Source: JBEIFW01 sp046081125
GTDB taxonomy: Bacteria > Actinomycetota > Acidimicrobiia > Acidimicrobiales > Ilumatobacteraceae
Reading direction: 5' to 3'
DNA: 64,000 bases
NCBI GenBank assembly: GCA_046081125.1
Contig: JBJTVH010000032.1
Span: 5,296-69,295, forward strand
How positions within the stretch are numbered: position 1 is the first letter of the stretch; each line of letters starts with the position of its first letter. The position numbers were made by a program, and so were the translations under genes. A model generated the notes under the pieces. The model was not told the DNA's origin and did no database searches. It was given only the letters and a program-made list of their open reading frames with translations. Below, one piece after another: positions 39,190 to 47,643 of the stretch.

Positions 39190-41564
39190 ACAACTCCACC
39201 GTGATCGCTGACGCCCTCGCCGGGAAGCGCATCGCCGTCACGGGTTCCACCGGGTTCGTGGGCACGGCGCTCGTCGAACGGCTGTTGCGCAACGTGCCCG
39301 ATTGCGAGCTCGTGCTGTTGGTGCGAGCCGGGAAGCGCTCGAGCGCGGCCCAGCGCGTCCAGCGCGAGATCCTCCGCAACGACGCCTTCGACCGCCTCCG
39401 GGCCGAGTTCGGCGGCGGCGACGTCAAGGCCGGCGCCAAGGCATTCGACGCGATGGCCGCCCGCCGGATCCAGGTGATCACCGGCGACGTGGGCACCGAT
39501 GAGCTCGGCCTGAACGAGACGGACCGAGCGATCCTGGCGAGCTGTGACGTGGTGATCCACTCCGCCGCCACCGTGGCGTTCGACTCACCTCTCGACTCCG
39601 CCGTCGAGGTGAACCTGCTCGGCCCCACCCGCATCGCGCAGACGCTGCAGTCGCTCGGCGTCACCCCGCACCTCGTCGCGGTGTCCACGTGCTACGTCGC
39701 CGGCAACCGCCGGGGCCGTGCGCCCGAGGCGCTGGTGTCGGAAGGCCCGTTCGACGTCGGGGTCTCGTGGCGGGCCGAGGTCGCCGCGTCGCGGCGGTTG
39801 CGCAGCGACCTCGACGCCCAGAGCCGCACCCCCGATCAGCTCGCCCAGTTCCGCAAGGACGCCCGCCGCGAACTCGGCGCCGCCGGTGCGCCGGCGCTGG
39901 GCGCCAAGACCGAGTCGTTGCGTCAGGACTGGGTGCGAGCTCGCCTCGTCGAAGCCGGCCGCACCCGGGCGGCCTCGGTCGGCTGGCCCGACGCCTACGC
40001 CTTCACGAAGTCCCTGGGCGAGCAGGCGCTCATGGAATCGAAGGGCGACGTTCCGGTGTCGATCGTGCGCCCGTCGATCATCGAATCCGCGCTCGCCGAA
40101 CCGCGCCCGGGCTGGATCCGCGGGTTCCGCATGGCCGAGCCGGTGATCATCTCCTACGCCCGAGGCCTGCTGAAGCAGTTCCCCGGCGTCCCGGAGGGCA
40201 CCGTCGACGTGATCCCCGTCGACATGGTCGTGGCCGCCTGCATCACCGTCGCCGCGCTCGGACCCGAGCGGGCGCCGCGCATCACGCAGGTGGCCTCGGG
40301 TTCGGCGAACCCGTTGAAGTACAAGGTCCTCGTCGACAACGTGCAGGCCTGGTTCGCCGAGCACCCGCTCTACGACGCCGAGGGCCAGCCCATCGTTGCG
40401 CCCGAGTGGAGTTTCCCGGGGCGCGGCAAGGTCCAAGGGCAACTCAAGCGAGCCGAGTCGCTGATCGACCGGGGCGAGAAGCTGTTGCAGGCTCTGCCGT
40501 TGCGGGGCACTCAGGCCGCGTGGTCCGCCAAGCTCGAGGAGCGCAAGCTCGAAGTGCAGCGGGCCCTCACCTACGTCGAGCTGTACGGCGCCTACGCGGA
40601 GTGCGAGGCGATCTACGCCGTCGACAACCTGCTCGCCGTCTGGGAGGGCCTCGAGGCCGCCGACCGAGACGCGTTCGGCTTCGACCCGCGGGTGATCGAC
40701 TGGCCCCGTTACATCGCCGAGGTCCACCTGCCTTCGGTCGTGCAGCACGCCCGCGTGAAGACCACGCCGGGCAAGTCCCGCACCGAGGACCGCGCCACCC
40801 GGTTGCGCAACAACGTCCTCGCCCCGGCGCGGCACGTGGCGGCGTTCGATCTCGAGAACACGCTGATCGCGTCGAACGTCGTCGAGTCGTACTCGTACCT
40901 CGCCACCCGACGGCTCCCCGCCGACGACCGGCTGCGCTACGTCTTGCGCACGCTGCGCGAGGCCCCCGGGCTGCTGGCGCTCGACCGCAAGGACCGCACG
41001 GACTTCCTGCGGTCCTTCTACCGGCGCTACGAGGGCGCCGACGTCGAGCAGATCGCCACCGACGTCGGCGACCTGTTCAGCGACCTCGTCATCACGAAGT
41101 GCTTCCCTGCCGGGATCCGTCGCGTTCGGCGCCACCGCGAGCTCGGCCACCGCACGATCCTGATCACCGGGGCGCTGTCGTTCGTCGTCGAACCGTTGCG
41201 GCCGTTGTTCGACGAGATCGTTGCAGCGGACATGACCGTGCGCCCCGACGGCACCTACTCCGGCGAGCTGGCCACCGTGCCACCCACCGGTGAGTCCCGG
41301 GCCCAGGTGCTCGCCGATTACTGCGACGCCGAAGGTCTCTCGCTCGAGGAATCCGTTGCGTACGCCGACTCCACGAGCGACCTTCCGATGCTCGAAGCGG
41401 TCGGCTTCCCCGTTGCGGTCAACCCCGAGACCCGACTGGCGGCGCTCGCCCGCAAGCGCGGGTGGCTGGTGGAGCAGTGGGAGAAGTCGCCCGGCGGGCC
41501 CCGGCCCCTGCTGCCGATCGGGCGCCCCTGGCGCGAGCAGCACGAACGGGAGGCCCGCCGATGA
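39183..41564 (+). CDS. Fatty acyl-CoA reductase fused to a HAD-IB phosphatase-like domain
   Basis: 793-residue two-domain protein. Residues 13-~380 are an extended-SDR thioester reductase of the fatty acyl-CoA reductase type: cofactor motif TGSTGFVG (20-27), HSAATVAFD, STCYVAGN, and Y272-x3-K276 in YAFTKSLGE. They would reduce an acyl thioester to aldehyde or alcohol with NADPH. A helical linker leads to a HAD-IB domain (about 545-760): FDLENTL with nucleophile D555, T661 in LITGAL, and ADSTSD (727-732). The usual second aspartate of DxDxT is a glutamate (E557). ATG 39183 lies within the operator; GTG 39201 is an alternative. It leads a four-gene operon. Confidence 0.85.
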   Translation: MVDNSTVIADALAGKRIAVTGSTGFVGTALVERLLRNVPDCELVLLVRAGKRSSAAQRVQREILRNDAFDRLRAEFGGGDVKAGAKAFDAMAARRIQVITGDVGTDELGLNETDRAILASCDVVIHSAATVAFDSPLDSAVEVNLLGPTRIAQTLQSLGVTPHLVAVSTCYVAGNRRGRAPEALVSEGPFDVGVSWRAEVAASRRLRSDLDAQSRTPDQLAQFRKDARRELGAAGAPALGAKTESLRQDWVRARLVEAGRTRAASVGWPDAYAFTKSLGEQALMESKGDVPVSIVRPSIIESALAEPRPGWIRGFRMAEPVIISYARGLLKQFPGVPEGTVDVIPVDMVVAACITVAALGPERAPRITQVASGSANPLKYKVLVDNVQAWFAEHPLYDAEGQPIVAPEWSFPGRGKVQGQLKRAESLIDRGEKLLQALPLRGTQAAWSAKLEERKLEVQRALTYVELYGAYAECEAIYAVDNLLAVWEGLEAADRDAFGFDPRVIDWPRYIAEVHLPSVVQHARVKTTPGKSRTEDRATRLRNNVLAPARHVAAFDLENTLIASNVVESYSYLATRRLPADDRLRYVLRTLREAPGLLALDRKDRTDFLRSFYRRYEGADVEQIATDVGDLFSDLVITKCFPAGIRRVRRHRELGHRTILITGALSFVVEPLRPLFDEIVAADMTVRPDGTYSGELATVPPTGESRAQVLADYCDAEGLSLEESVAYADSTSDLPMLEAVGFPVAVNPETRLAALARKRGWLVEQWEKSPGGPRPLLPIGRPWREQHEREARR

Positions 41565-42739
41565 GAGCGTTGCGCTTCGACCGCAAGCCGTTGCGCTACG
41601 CGGCGGCGTTCGTCGCCGGGTCGCTGAGCCCCGGCAAGGGTGCCGCGGTCGGGCCGCTCGCGCTCGTCGACGACGACCCGCCCGCGCTGCCGAGCCCGGA
41701 CTGGGTGACGATCAGGCCCCGCCTCGCCGGTATCTGCGGCTCGGACCTGTCGACCGTGGACGGCACCTCGTCGCGCTACTTCGAACCGATCGTGTCGTTC
41801 CCGTTCGTCCCCGGCCACGAGGTGGTCGCCGACGCCCCCGACGGTGCCCGGGTCGTGGTCGAGCCGGTGCTCGGCTGCGTCACCCGGGCCATCAACCCGC
41901 CGTGCCCCGCCTGCGCCCGGGGGGATCTCGGCAACTGCGAGCGCCTGGCCTACGGGGTGCTCGAACCGGGTCTGCAGACCGGGTTCTGCTGCGACACCGG
42001 CGGGGGCTGGTCGACGGCGATGGTCGCCCACCCGAGCCAGCTCCACCGGGTGCCCGACGCGATGAGCGACGAGGCCGCCGTCATGGTCGAGCCGACCGCA
42101 TGCGCCGTGCACGCGGCGCTCGCCGCCGGCGTGCACGAAGGCGACACCGTGGTCGTGCTCGGATCGGGGACGTTGGGGCTGTTGACGATCGCTGCGCTGC
42201 GCCACTTCACACCGGCCGGGGCGATCATCGCGGCGGCCCGCTACCCCGAGCAGAAGCGTTGGGCCCGCACCTTCGGCGCCACCACCGTGTGCGACCCGCC
42301 GGAGCTCGCACGCACCGTGCGGCGAGCCACCGGCTCGCTCGCCTACCGCGAGCAGCTCACCGGCGGCGCCGATGCCGTCGTCGACTGCGTCGGCTCCGAG
42401 GGATCGATCACCGAGTCGCTCGCCATCGTGAAGCCTCGCGGCCAGGTCACGCTCGTCGGGATGCCCGCCGGGGTGAAGCTCAACCTCACCACCCTGTGGC
42501 ACCGCGAGACCCGCCTCGTGGGCGCCTACGCCTACGGCACCGAGACGCTCGCCTCCGGCGAGCGGCGCCGCACCTTCGAGCTCGCCTTCGAACTCGTGGC
42601 CGCGGCCGGCCTCGAGCGGTTGGTGAGTGCCACCTATCCGTTGCGTGACTACAAGGCCGCGCTCGAACACGCCGCAACCGCCGGCCGTCGAGGCGCCGTC
42701 AAGGTCTGCTTCGACCTGCGATCCGAGAAGGGACGCTGA
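41561..42739 (+). CDS. Zinc-dependent alcohol dehydrogenase (MDR family)
   Basis: Medium-chain dehydrogenase, 392 residues. Catalytic zinc ligands C59 in GICGSD and H86-E87 in GHE; structural-zinc cysteines C106, C115, C118 and C126 with unusual spacing before the second. The NAD(P) motif is VVLGSGTLGLLT. It interconverts an alcohol and an aldehyde or ketone, possibly the product of the preceding acyl reductase. Its ATG overlaps the FAR-HAD stop (ATGA), and its stop overlaps the next ATG (TGATG), so translation is coupled throughout. The structural zinc lobe may be altered. Confidence 0.88.
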   Translation: MRALRFDRKPLRYAAAFVAGSLSPGKGAAVGPLALVDDDPPALPSPDWVTIRPRLAGICGSDLSTVDGTSSRYFEPIVSFPFVPGHEVVADAPDGARVVVEPVLGCVTRAINPPCPACARGDLGNCERLAYGVLEPGLQTGFCCDTGGGWSTAMVAHPSQLHRVPDAMSDEAAVMVEPTACAVHAALAAGVHEGDTVVVLGSGTLGLLTIAALRHFTPAGAIIAAARYPEQKRWARTFGATTVCDPPELARTVRRATGSLAYREQLTGGADAVVDCVGSEGSITESLAIVKPRGQVTLVGMPAGVKLNLTTLWHRETRLVGAYAYGTETLASGERRRTFELAFELVAAAGLERLVSATYPLRDYKAALEHAATAGRRGAVKVCFDLRSEKGR

Positions 42740-44325
42740 TGCCCCGCCCTGGTTTCGTCCTCGACGTGGACCGTTCGACCCCACCGACGTTGTTCTGGCA
42801 CGGCGACGGGTTCCGCCTCGAGCGCCTCCCGGCGGGCCGGACCCGGGTGATCTACCCGCCCGAGCCGTTGCCAGCGATCACCGACGTCGACGCCCGTATC
42901 CGCCATGCGCTCGAGCATCCGATCGACTCGGACCCACTGTCGGCGTTGCTGTTCCCCGGCATGAAGCTCACGATCGCGTTCGACGACGTGAGCCTCCCGC
43001 TGCCCAAGATGCGCCGGCCCGACCTGCGCCAGCGGATCATCGAGGCGGTGCTCGACTCCGCCGCCGACGCCGGCGTCGACGACGTGGTGCTGATCGCGGC
43101 GCTGGCGCTGCACCGGCGCATGACCGAAGACGAACTGCGCCACGCCGTCGGTGACCGCGTGTACGACGCGTTCGCCGCACGTGGCCTGCTCACCCAGCAC
43201 GACGCCGAGGACCCCGAGAACCTTGCGTACCTCGGCACCACGCCCCACGGCGAGGAGATCGAGATCAACAAGCGGGCCGCCGAGAGCGACCTGCTCGTGT
43301 ACGTGAACATCAACCTCGTCGCCATGGACGGCGGGTGGAAGTCGACCGCGACCGGGCTCGCCAGCTACCGCAGCCTGCGCCACCATCACAACCCGGCCAC
43401 GATGCAGGCCAGCCATTCGTTCATGGACCAGCATCGCTCGGAGCTGCACAAGTCCAACTGGCGCATGGGCAAGGTGCTGCACGACGCCGGGGTGAAGATC
43501 TTCCAGATCGAGACGACACTCAACAACGACACGTTCCCGTCGCCGTTCGAGTTCCTCGGCAAGCGGGAATGGGAGTGGTCGGCGCGAGACCGCGGCCTGT
43601 ACGTCGCAGCGTCGAAGTCGTTGGCAAAGGTGCCGACCCGGACGGCTCGCAAGATCTTCCAGTCGATCGAAGCGCCGCACCAGATGACCTCCATCCAGTG
43701 CGGCGAGGTCGAAGCGGTGCACAAGGTGACGACCGAAAACGTCTACCGCCAGCAACTCGTCGAGGTGCAGGGCCAGACCGACATCCTCACGATGGGCATC
43801 CCGTACATCTGCCCGTACAACGTGCACTCGGTGATGAACCCGATCCTGGTGATGTGCACGGGACTCGGGTACTTCTTCAACCTGTACCGCGGCAAGCCCC
43901 TGGTGCGCGAAGGCGGTGTGGTGATCATGACCCACCCCACCCCGTGGGAGTTCAACCCGGTCCACCACCCGAGCTACATCGACTTCTTCGAGGAGTGCCT
44001 CGCCGACACCACCGACCCGCACGTGCTGTCGCAGAAGTACGAGGAGCGCTACGCGAACGACGAGTGGTACCGGCACCTGTACCGCACCGGGTACGCCTAC
44101 CACGGCGTGCACCCGTTCTACATGTGGTACTGGGGATCCCACGGCATGCAGCACTGCGGCAAGGTGATCGTCGTCGGCGGCGAGCCCCGCTCGGTGCGCC
44201 GCCTCGGCTTCACCCCGGCCTCCTCCATGGACGACGCGCTGGAGATCGCCTCCGACGTCGTCGGCCGCGACGCCACCATCACCCACTTCCACACGCCGCC
44301 GGTCATGATGGCGGACGTGCGCTAG
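42739..44325 (+). CDS. LarA-like (DUF2088) protein of unknown substrate
   Basis: 528 residues, cytoplasmic. The N-terminal half resembles the LarA/DUF2088 fold of nickel-pincer lactate racemase: FDDVSLPLP (81-89) at the position of the D-x-TRP loop, HRRMTEDEL (125-133), TQHDAED (152-158) and GGWKSTATG (198-206) follow in the same order as LarA landmarks as I recall them. The C-terminal half (from ~270) is rich in Tyr, His and Trp (HPFYMWYWGSHGMQHCGK) and unlike the short LarA. It may racemise, epimerise or dehydrogenate a hydroxy acid-like group. It is coupled to the alcohol dehydrogenase (TGATG) and 4 bp before the PlsC-like gene. Confidence 0.7.
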   Translation: MPRPGFVLDVDRSTPPTLFWHGDGFRLERLPAGRTRVIYPPEPLPAITDVDARIRHALEHPIDSDPLSALLFPGMKLTIAFDDVSLPLPKMRRPDLRQRIIEAVLDSAADAGVDDVVLIAALALHRRMTEDELRHAVGDRVYDAFAARGLLTQHDAEDPENLAYLGTTPHGEEIEINKRAAESDLLVYVNINLVAMDGGWKSTATGLASYRSLRHHHNPATMQASHSFMDQHRSELHKSNWRMGKVLHDAGVKIFQIETTLNNDTFPSPFEFLGKREWEWSARDRGLYVAASKSLAKVPTRTARKIFQSIEAPHQMTSIQCGEVEAVHKVTTENVYRQQLVEVQGQTDILTMGIPYICPYNVHSVMNPILVMCTGLGYFFNLYRGKPLVREGGVVIMTHPTPWEFNPVHHPSYIDFFEECLADTTDPHVLSQKYEERYANDEWYRHLYRTGYAYHGVHPFYMWYWGSHGMQHCGKVIVVGGEPRSVRRLGFTPASSMDDALEIASDVVGRDATITHFHTPPVMMADVR

Positions 44326-44329
44326 GCCG

Positions 44330-45364
44330 ATGGCTCGCCGACCGGGGGAACCGTTCCCGCTGACGGCCATGCGCGTCACCGCCCGGGCGGTGTCGAGCGC
44401 GCAGAAGAGCTCGGCGCGCGTGCGCACCGGCATCGGGCGCGTCGGGTTCCCGTACCGAGCGCCGACCGTGCCCCGCGGGGTGGAGGTGCCGCCCACCCCG
44501 AAGCGCACCGGGGCCGACTTCGACACCGAGTGGGCGCGCCGCCCGCTGGCGCAGGCAACGCGCCGGGCCCTACTCGCCGGACCGTTGCAGTTGGCGGTCA
44601 AGGCGATCGCCGATCCCGAAGTGGTCGGCACCGACCGGCTCGCAGATCTTCGGGCCGAGGCCGACGACACCGACGACACGTGTCCGTGCATCTTCGTGGC
44701 CAACCATCACAGCCACCTCGACACCCCGCTCATGCTGGCGGCGATCCCCCCGCCCTGGCGGCATCGCATGGTCGTCGGGGCAGCCGCGGACTACTTCTTC
44801 GGGACCCGGCTCACCGGGGCGGCGTCGGCATTGGCGCTCAACGCCTTCCCGATCGACCGCACCTCCGTGAACCGCCGGTCGGCCGAACTCGCCGCGGAGC
44901 TGATCCGCGACGGGTGGAGCCTGGTGATCTTCCCCGAGGGCGGGCGCTCACCCGACGGCTGGGGGCAGCCGTTCAAGGGCGGAGCGGCGTTCCTCGCCGA
45001 GCGGACCGGGGCACCGATCGTGCCCGTGCACATCGACGGCACGGGCGCCATCCTCGGCAAGGGGATGAAGCGGCCCAAGCGAGGGCGCACCAAGGTGACG
45101 TTCGGCAGGCCGTTGCGTCTCGAGGAGGGCGAGAACATCCGCCGGTTCGGGACACGGATCGAAGCTGCGGTCGAAGTGCTCGCCGACGAGGCGATCAGCG
45201 ACTACTGGTCGGCACGTCGTCGGGCAGCCCAGGGGGCGACCCCGTCGCTCACCGGTCCCGACTACCGGGGCTGGCGCCGAGCGTGGGCGCTCACGGAGCA
45301 CCGGGCCAAAGGCAAGGCCGGCCAGCGTCGCCGCCAGAAGCGCACCTGGCCCAAGCTGTCCTGA
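44330..45364 (+). CDS. PlsC-like 1-acylglycerol-phosphate-type acyltransferase
   Basis: Acyltransferase of the PlsC (LPLAT) family, 344 residues, at the membrane. Motif I NHHSHLD (res 125-131, H126-x4-D131), then NAFPIDRTSVNRRS, motif III FPEGGRS and motif IV APIVPVHIDGTG. It moves an acyl chain from CoA or ACP to a glycerol-phosphate-like or other hydroxyl acceptor. There is an extended basic N-terminus (~90 residues) and a Lys/Arg-rich C-terminal tail. It is the last gene of the operon with FAR-HAD, alcohol dehydrogenase and LarA-like protein, and is followed by a hairpin. Acceptor unknown. Confidence 0.85.
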   Translation: MARRPGEPFPLTAMRVTARAVSSAQKSSARVRTGIGRVGFPYRAPTVPRGVEVPPTPKRTGADFDTEWARRPLAQATRRALLAGPLQLAVKAIADPEVVGTDRLADLRAEADDTDDTCPCIFVANHHSHLDTPLMLAAIPPPWRHRMVVGAAADYFFGTRLTGAASALALNAFPIDRTSVNRRSAELAAELIRDGWSLVIFPEGGRSPDGWGQPFKGGAAFLAERTGAPIVPVHIDGTGAILGKGMKRPKRGRTKVTFGRPLRLEEGENIRRFGTRIEAAVEVLADEAISDYWSARRRAAQGATPSLTGPDYRGWRRAWALTEHRAKGKAGQRRRQKRTWPKLS

Positions 45365-45379
45365 CCGCGGGTCCGTCGC

Positions 45380-45396
45380 GGTCGGGCGGCCCGACC
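45380..45396 (+). terminator. Hairpin after the four-gene lipid operon
   Basis: GGTCGGG and CCCGACC form a 7-bp stem with a CGG loop, followed by TT, 15 bp after the PlsC-like stop. Confidence 0.5.
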
Positions 45397-45431
45397 TTGC
45401 GTCGCCGTTCGGAGCCGCAACACTTGACGAT

Positions 45432-46520
45432 GTGACACCGGCTCGTCGGACCCGGCCTCTCGGCACCCTCGGCACCCTCGGCATGGCGGCGTTGCTGTCG
45501 ACCGGTTGTGGCGGTGCGGCGTCGTCGGCGGCGCCGCTGCCCTCGACGGCCGTGTCGGTCGTCGGGACGGCAATGCCACCGTCGAACCCCGAGACGGCCC
45601 CGACCCGGCCCGGGCGGCAAGGCGCTCGGCCGGCCACCCGCACTCCGGTCTCTCGGCCCACTCGCACCACGATCCCGGGCGCGTCGCCCACCAACACCCC
45701 GGGAGGGCGGCGGCGTATCCCCACCACGACCGCCGCCGCAGCGCTGCGTGCTCCGGCATCGGACGTTGAGATCGTCCTACCCGACCATCCCGACCGCCCG
45801 GCCCGGCTGCACCTGCCGTCCCGGCCCGCCGGTGACACCGTCCCGTTGCTCATCGCGTTGCACGGCAGCTACAGCGACGCCGACACCCTCGCCGGGTACA
45901 CCGACCTCGACGCGCTGGCCGAGGCGGCCGGATGGGCGGTGCTTTGGCCGCAGGGGGGCCGGGTGGACGGCGTGCGGGCATGGAACGCCGGCACGTGCTG
46001 CAGCCCGGCGTCGGAGGCCGGCACCGACGACGTGGGCTACCTCGGTGCGCTGCTCGACGACGTGCTCGCCACCGACCCGATCGACCGAGCGGAGGTCGTC
46101 GTCGTCGGGCATTCCAACGGGGCGTTCATGGCGTACACCGTCGCCTGCCGTCTCGCCGACCGTTTCGCCGCGGTCGTGGCCGTGTCCGGCGGCCTCGCCA
46201 CCGGCTGCGAACCAGCGCGACCGATCTCGGTGCTCGCCGTCCACGGCACCGGCGACGAGTCCGTCGCCTACTCCCTCGGCGCCGCCTCGGCCCGCCGGTG
46301 GCGCGACCTCGACGGCTGCAGCACCGAGTCGAGCACGGACCAAGGCGCGGTCCGGATCGAGACCTGGACCGGGTGCGACGACGGCGTGGAGGTCCGTCTG
46401 GTGACCCTCGCCGGCGCGCCACATGCCTGGCCCGGGGGACCTGCATCGGCGCCCGACGGATTCGATGCGAGCGTGGAGCTGTTCATCTGGCTGGCCACCC
46501 TGGCGCCCCGCCGCGCCTGA
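45432..46520 (+). CDS. Lipoprotein esterase (LpqC/PHB-depolymerase-like)
   Basis: 362-residue secreted alpha/beta hydrolase. The lipoprotein signal ends in LLSTGC (C26), followed by a Pro/Thr/Arg-rich linker to res ~110. The catalytic domain has PLLIALHGSYSDADTL, a nucleophile in VVGHSNGAFMAY, and PHAWPGG at the end for the histidine. The pattern fits polyhydroxybutyrate-depolymerase/feruloyl-esterase-type family 1 enzymes, probably cell-surface ester hydrolysis. GTG start; AACACT lies 7 nt upstream, a weak fit to the leaderless pattern. No operon partner. Confidence 0.82.
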   Translation: MTPARRTRPLGTLGTLGMAALLSTGCGGAASSAAPLPSTAVSVVGTAMPPSNPETAPTRPGRQGARPATRTPVSRPTRTTIPGASPTNTPGGRRRIPTTTAAAALRAPASDVEIVLPDHPDRPARLHLPSRPAGDTVPLLIALHGSYSDADTLAGYTDLDALAEAAGWAVLWPQGGRVDGVRAWNAGTCCSPASEAGTDDVGYLGALLDDVLATDPIDRAEVVVVGHSNGAFMAYTVACRLADRFAAVVAVSGGLATGCEPARPISVLAVHGTGDESVAYSLGAASARRWRDLDGCSTESSTDQGAVRIETWTGCDDGVEVRLVTLAGAPHAWPGGPASAPDGFDASVELFIWLATLAPRRA

Positions 46521-46545
46521 CGACGCCGAACCTCCCCTCGGCTGG

Positions 46546-46551
46546 CAGGCT
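46546..46551 (+). promoter_or_regulatory. Leaderless-type -10 hexamer of the nucleoside hydrolase
   Basis: CAGGCT ends 6 nt before GTG 46558. Confidence 0.4.
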
Positions 46552-46557
46552 CGGGGC

Positions 46558-47544
46558 GTGGCCCCGAACCCGATCCCGATCGTGATCGACACCGACGGCG
46601 GAGTCGACGACGCCGCTGCGCTCTGGTGGGCGCTGACGAGCCCGCTCGTCGAGGTGGTCGCCATCACCGCCGTGCACGGCAACATCGGCGTCGCCGGCGC
46701 GGCGGCCAACGTCTGCCGGATCCTGCACGCCGCCGGCCGGTCCGACATTCCGGTCGCGGTCGGTGCCGCAGCGGCGATCGGGCCGGTCCCTGAGCTTCGG
46801 CCCGCCGATTTCATCCACGGTCGGGACGGCCTCGGCGAGACCTATCATCCCGCAGCCCCGTTCGACCCGGTGGCCGAACCCGCAGCCGAGATGCTGGCGC
46901 GCCTCGTCGCCGAGCGGCCCGGGGAACTCACGGTCGTCACGCTCGGCCCGCTGTCGAACATCGGCGAGCTCGTGCGGTGCGACCCGTCGTGGGCGCCCGG
47001 CGTCGGGCGCCTCGTCGTGATGGGCGGCACGGTGGCGGGACCCGGCAACGCGCAGCCCTACGCCGAGGCGAACATCGCCCACGACCCCGACGCCGCTGCC
47101 GCCGTCGTCGGCGCTGCATGGTCGACACCCCCCACGCTGGTCGGGCTCGACGTCACCCACGCCGCGGTGTTCGCCGACGAGCACTGGGACGCCCTCGCCG
47201 CCGGCACTACCCCGGTCACCGCCTTCCTCGCGACCCCGCTGGCGTTCTACCGCCGGTACGCCGGCACCCTGACCCCGAGCGGGCGTTGCCCCTGCCACGA
47301 CCTTCTGGCGACGATGGTCGCCGCCCACGCTGAGCTGGTGGCGGCCCCGGTGCTCCCGCTCGCCGTGCAGACCACCCCCGGACCCGCGTGGGGTGCCACC
47401 GTCGCCGACCGCCGAGCCCCGCTGTTCGCCCGGGCCGGACCGGGGTCGGTGCAAGCCGCCCCGCCGGGTTTCGTGCCCTGGGCGATCGCCGTCGACTTCG
47501 ACGTCGACGGTTACCAGGCCGCCGTCACCCGGTTCTTCGCCTGA
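46558..47544 (+). CDS. Nucleoside hydrolase
   Basis: Inosine-uridine-type nucleoside hydrolase, 328 residues, which splits ribonucleosides into base and ribose for salvage. The calcium-binding signature DTDGGVDDA (res 11-19, with D11, D13, D17 and D18) is complete, and VTLGPLSNIGEL and the NIAHDPDAA segment match the family. The late HD-type region (PCHDLLATMVAAH) supplies the last metal aspartate. Cytoplasmic, probably monocistronic. The start GTG has the leaderless hexamer; an ATG 45 codons upstream overlaps the esterase gene and is not supported. Confidence 0.9.
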   Translation: MAPNPIPIVIDTDGGVDDAAALWWALTSPLVEVVAITAVHGNIGVAGAAANVCRILHAAGRSDIPVAVGAAAAIGPVPELRPADFIHGRDGLGETYHPAAPFDPVAEPAAEMLARLVAERPGELTVVTLGPLSNIGELVRCDPSWAPGVGRLVVMGGTVAGPGNAQPYAEANIAHDPDAAAAVVGAAWSTPPTLVGLDVTHAAVFADEHWDALAAGTTPVTAFLATPLAFYRRYAGTLTPSGRCPCHDLLATMVAAHAELVAAPVLPLAVQTTPGPAWGATVADRRAPLFARAGPGSVQAAPPGFVPWAIAVDFDVDGYQAAVTRFFA

Positions 47545-47545
47545 C

Positions 47546-47593
47546 CGCGCCGCAAACTGCGCCGCAAACCGCGCCGCAAACCGCGCCGCAAAC
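47546..47593. repeat. 12-bp tandem repeat, four copies
   Basis: CGCGCCGCAAAC is repeated four times (first base varies once) directly after the nucleoside hydrolase TGA at 47542-47544. It fills half of the 99-bp gap to the next gene. Not coding. Confidence 0.85.
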
Positions 47594-47631
47594 AGTGGCG
47601 CCCCGAACCCGCCGGGCACGGCGAGATCGGG

Positions 47632-47637
47632 CACGCT
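47632..47637 (+). promoter_or_regulatory. Leaderless-type -10 hexamer
   Basis: CACGCT ends 6 nt before ATG 47644. Confidence 0.4.
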
Positions 47638-47643
47638 TGCACC

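Noticed and set aside
42739..44325. Calling the DUF2088 protein a lactate racemase.
   Set aside because: Only the N-terminal landmarks fit, the protein is longer, and the neighbours are lipid enzymes, so the substrate was left open.
47546..47593. Four 12-bp repeats as a protein-binding iteron or origin.
   Set aside because: They are GC-rich, directly follow a stop codon, and resemble the other slippage repeats at gene ends; no AT-rich region or replication gene is near.
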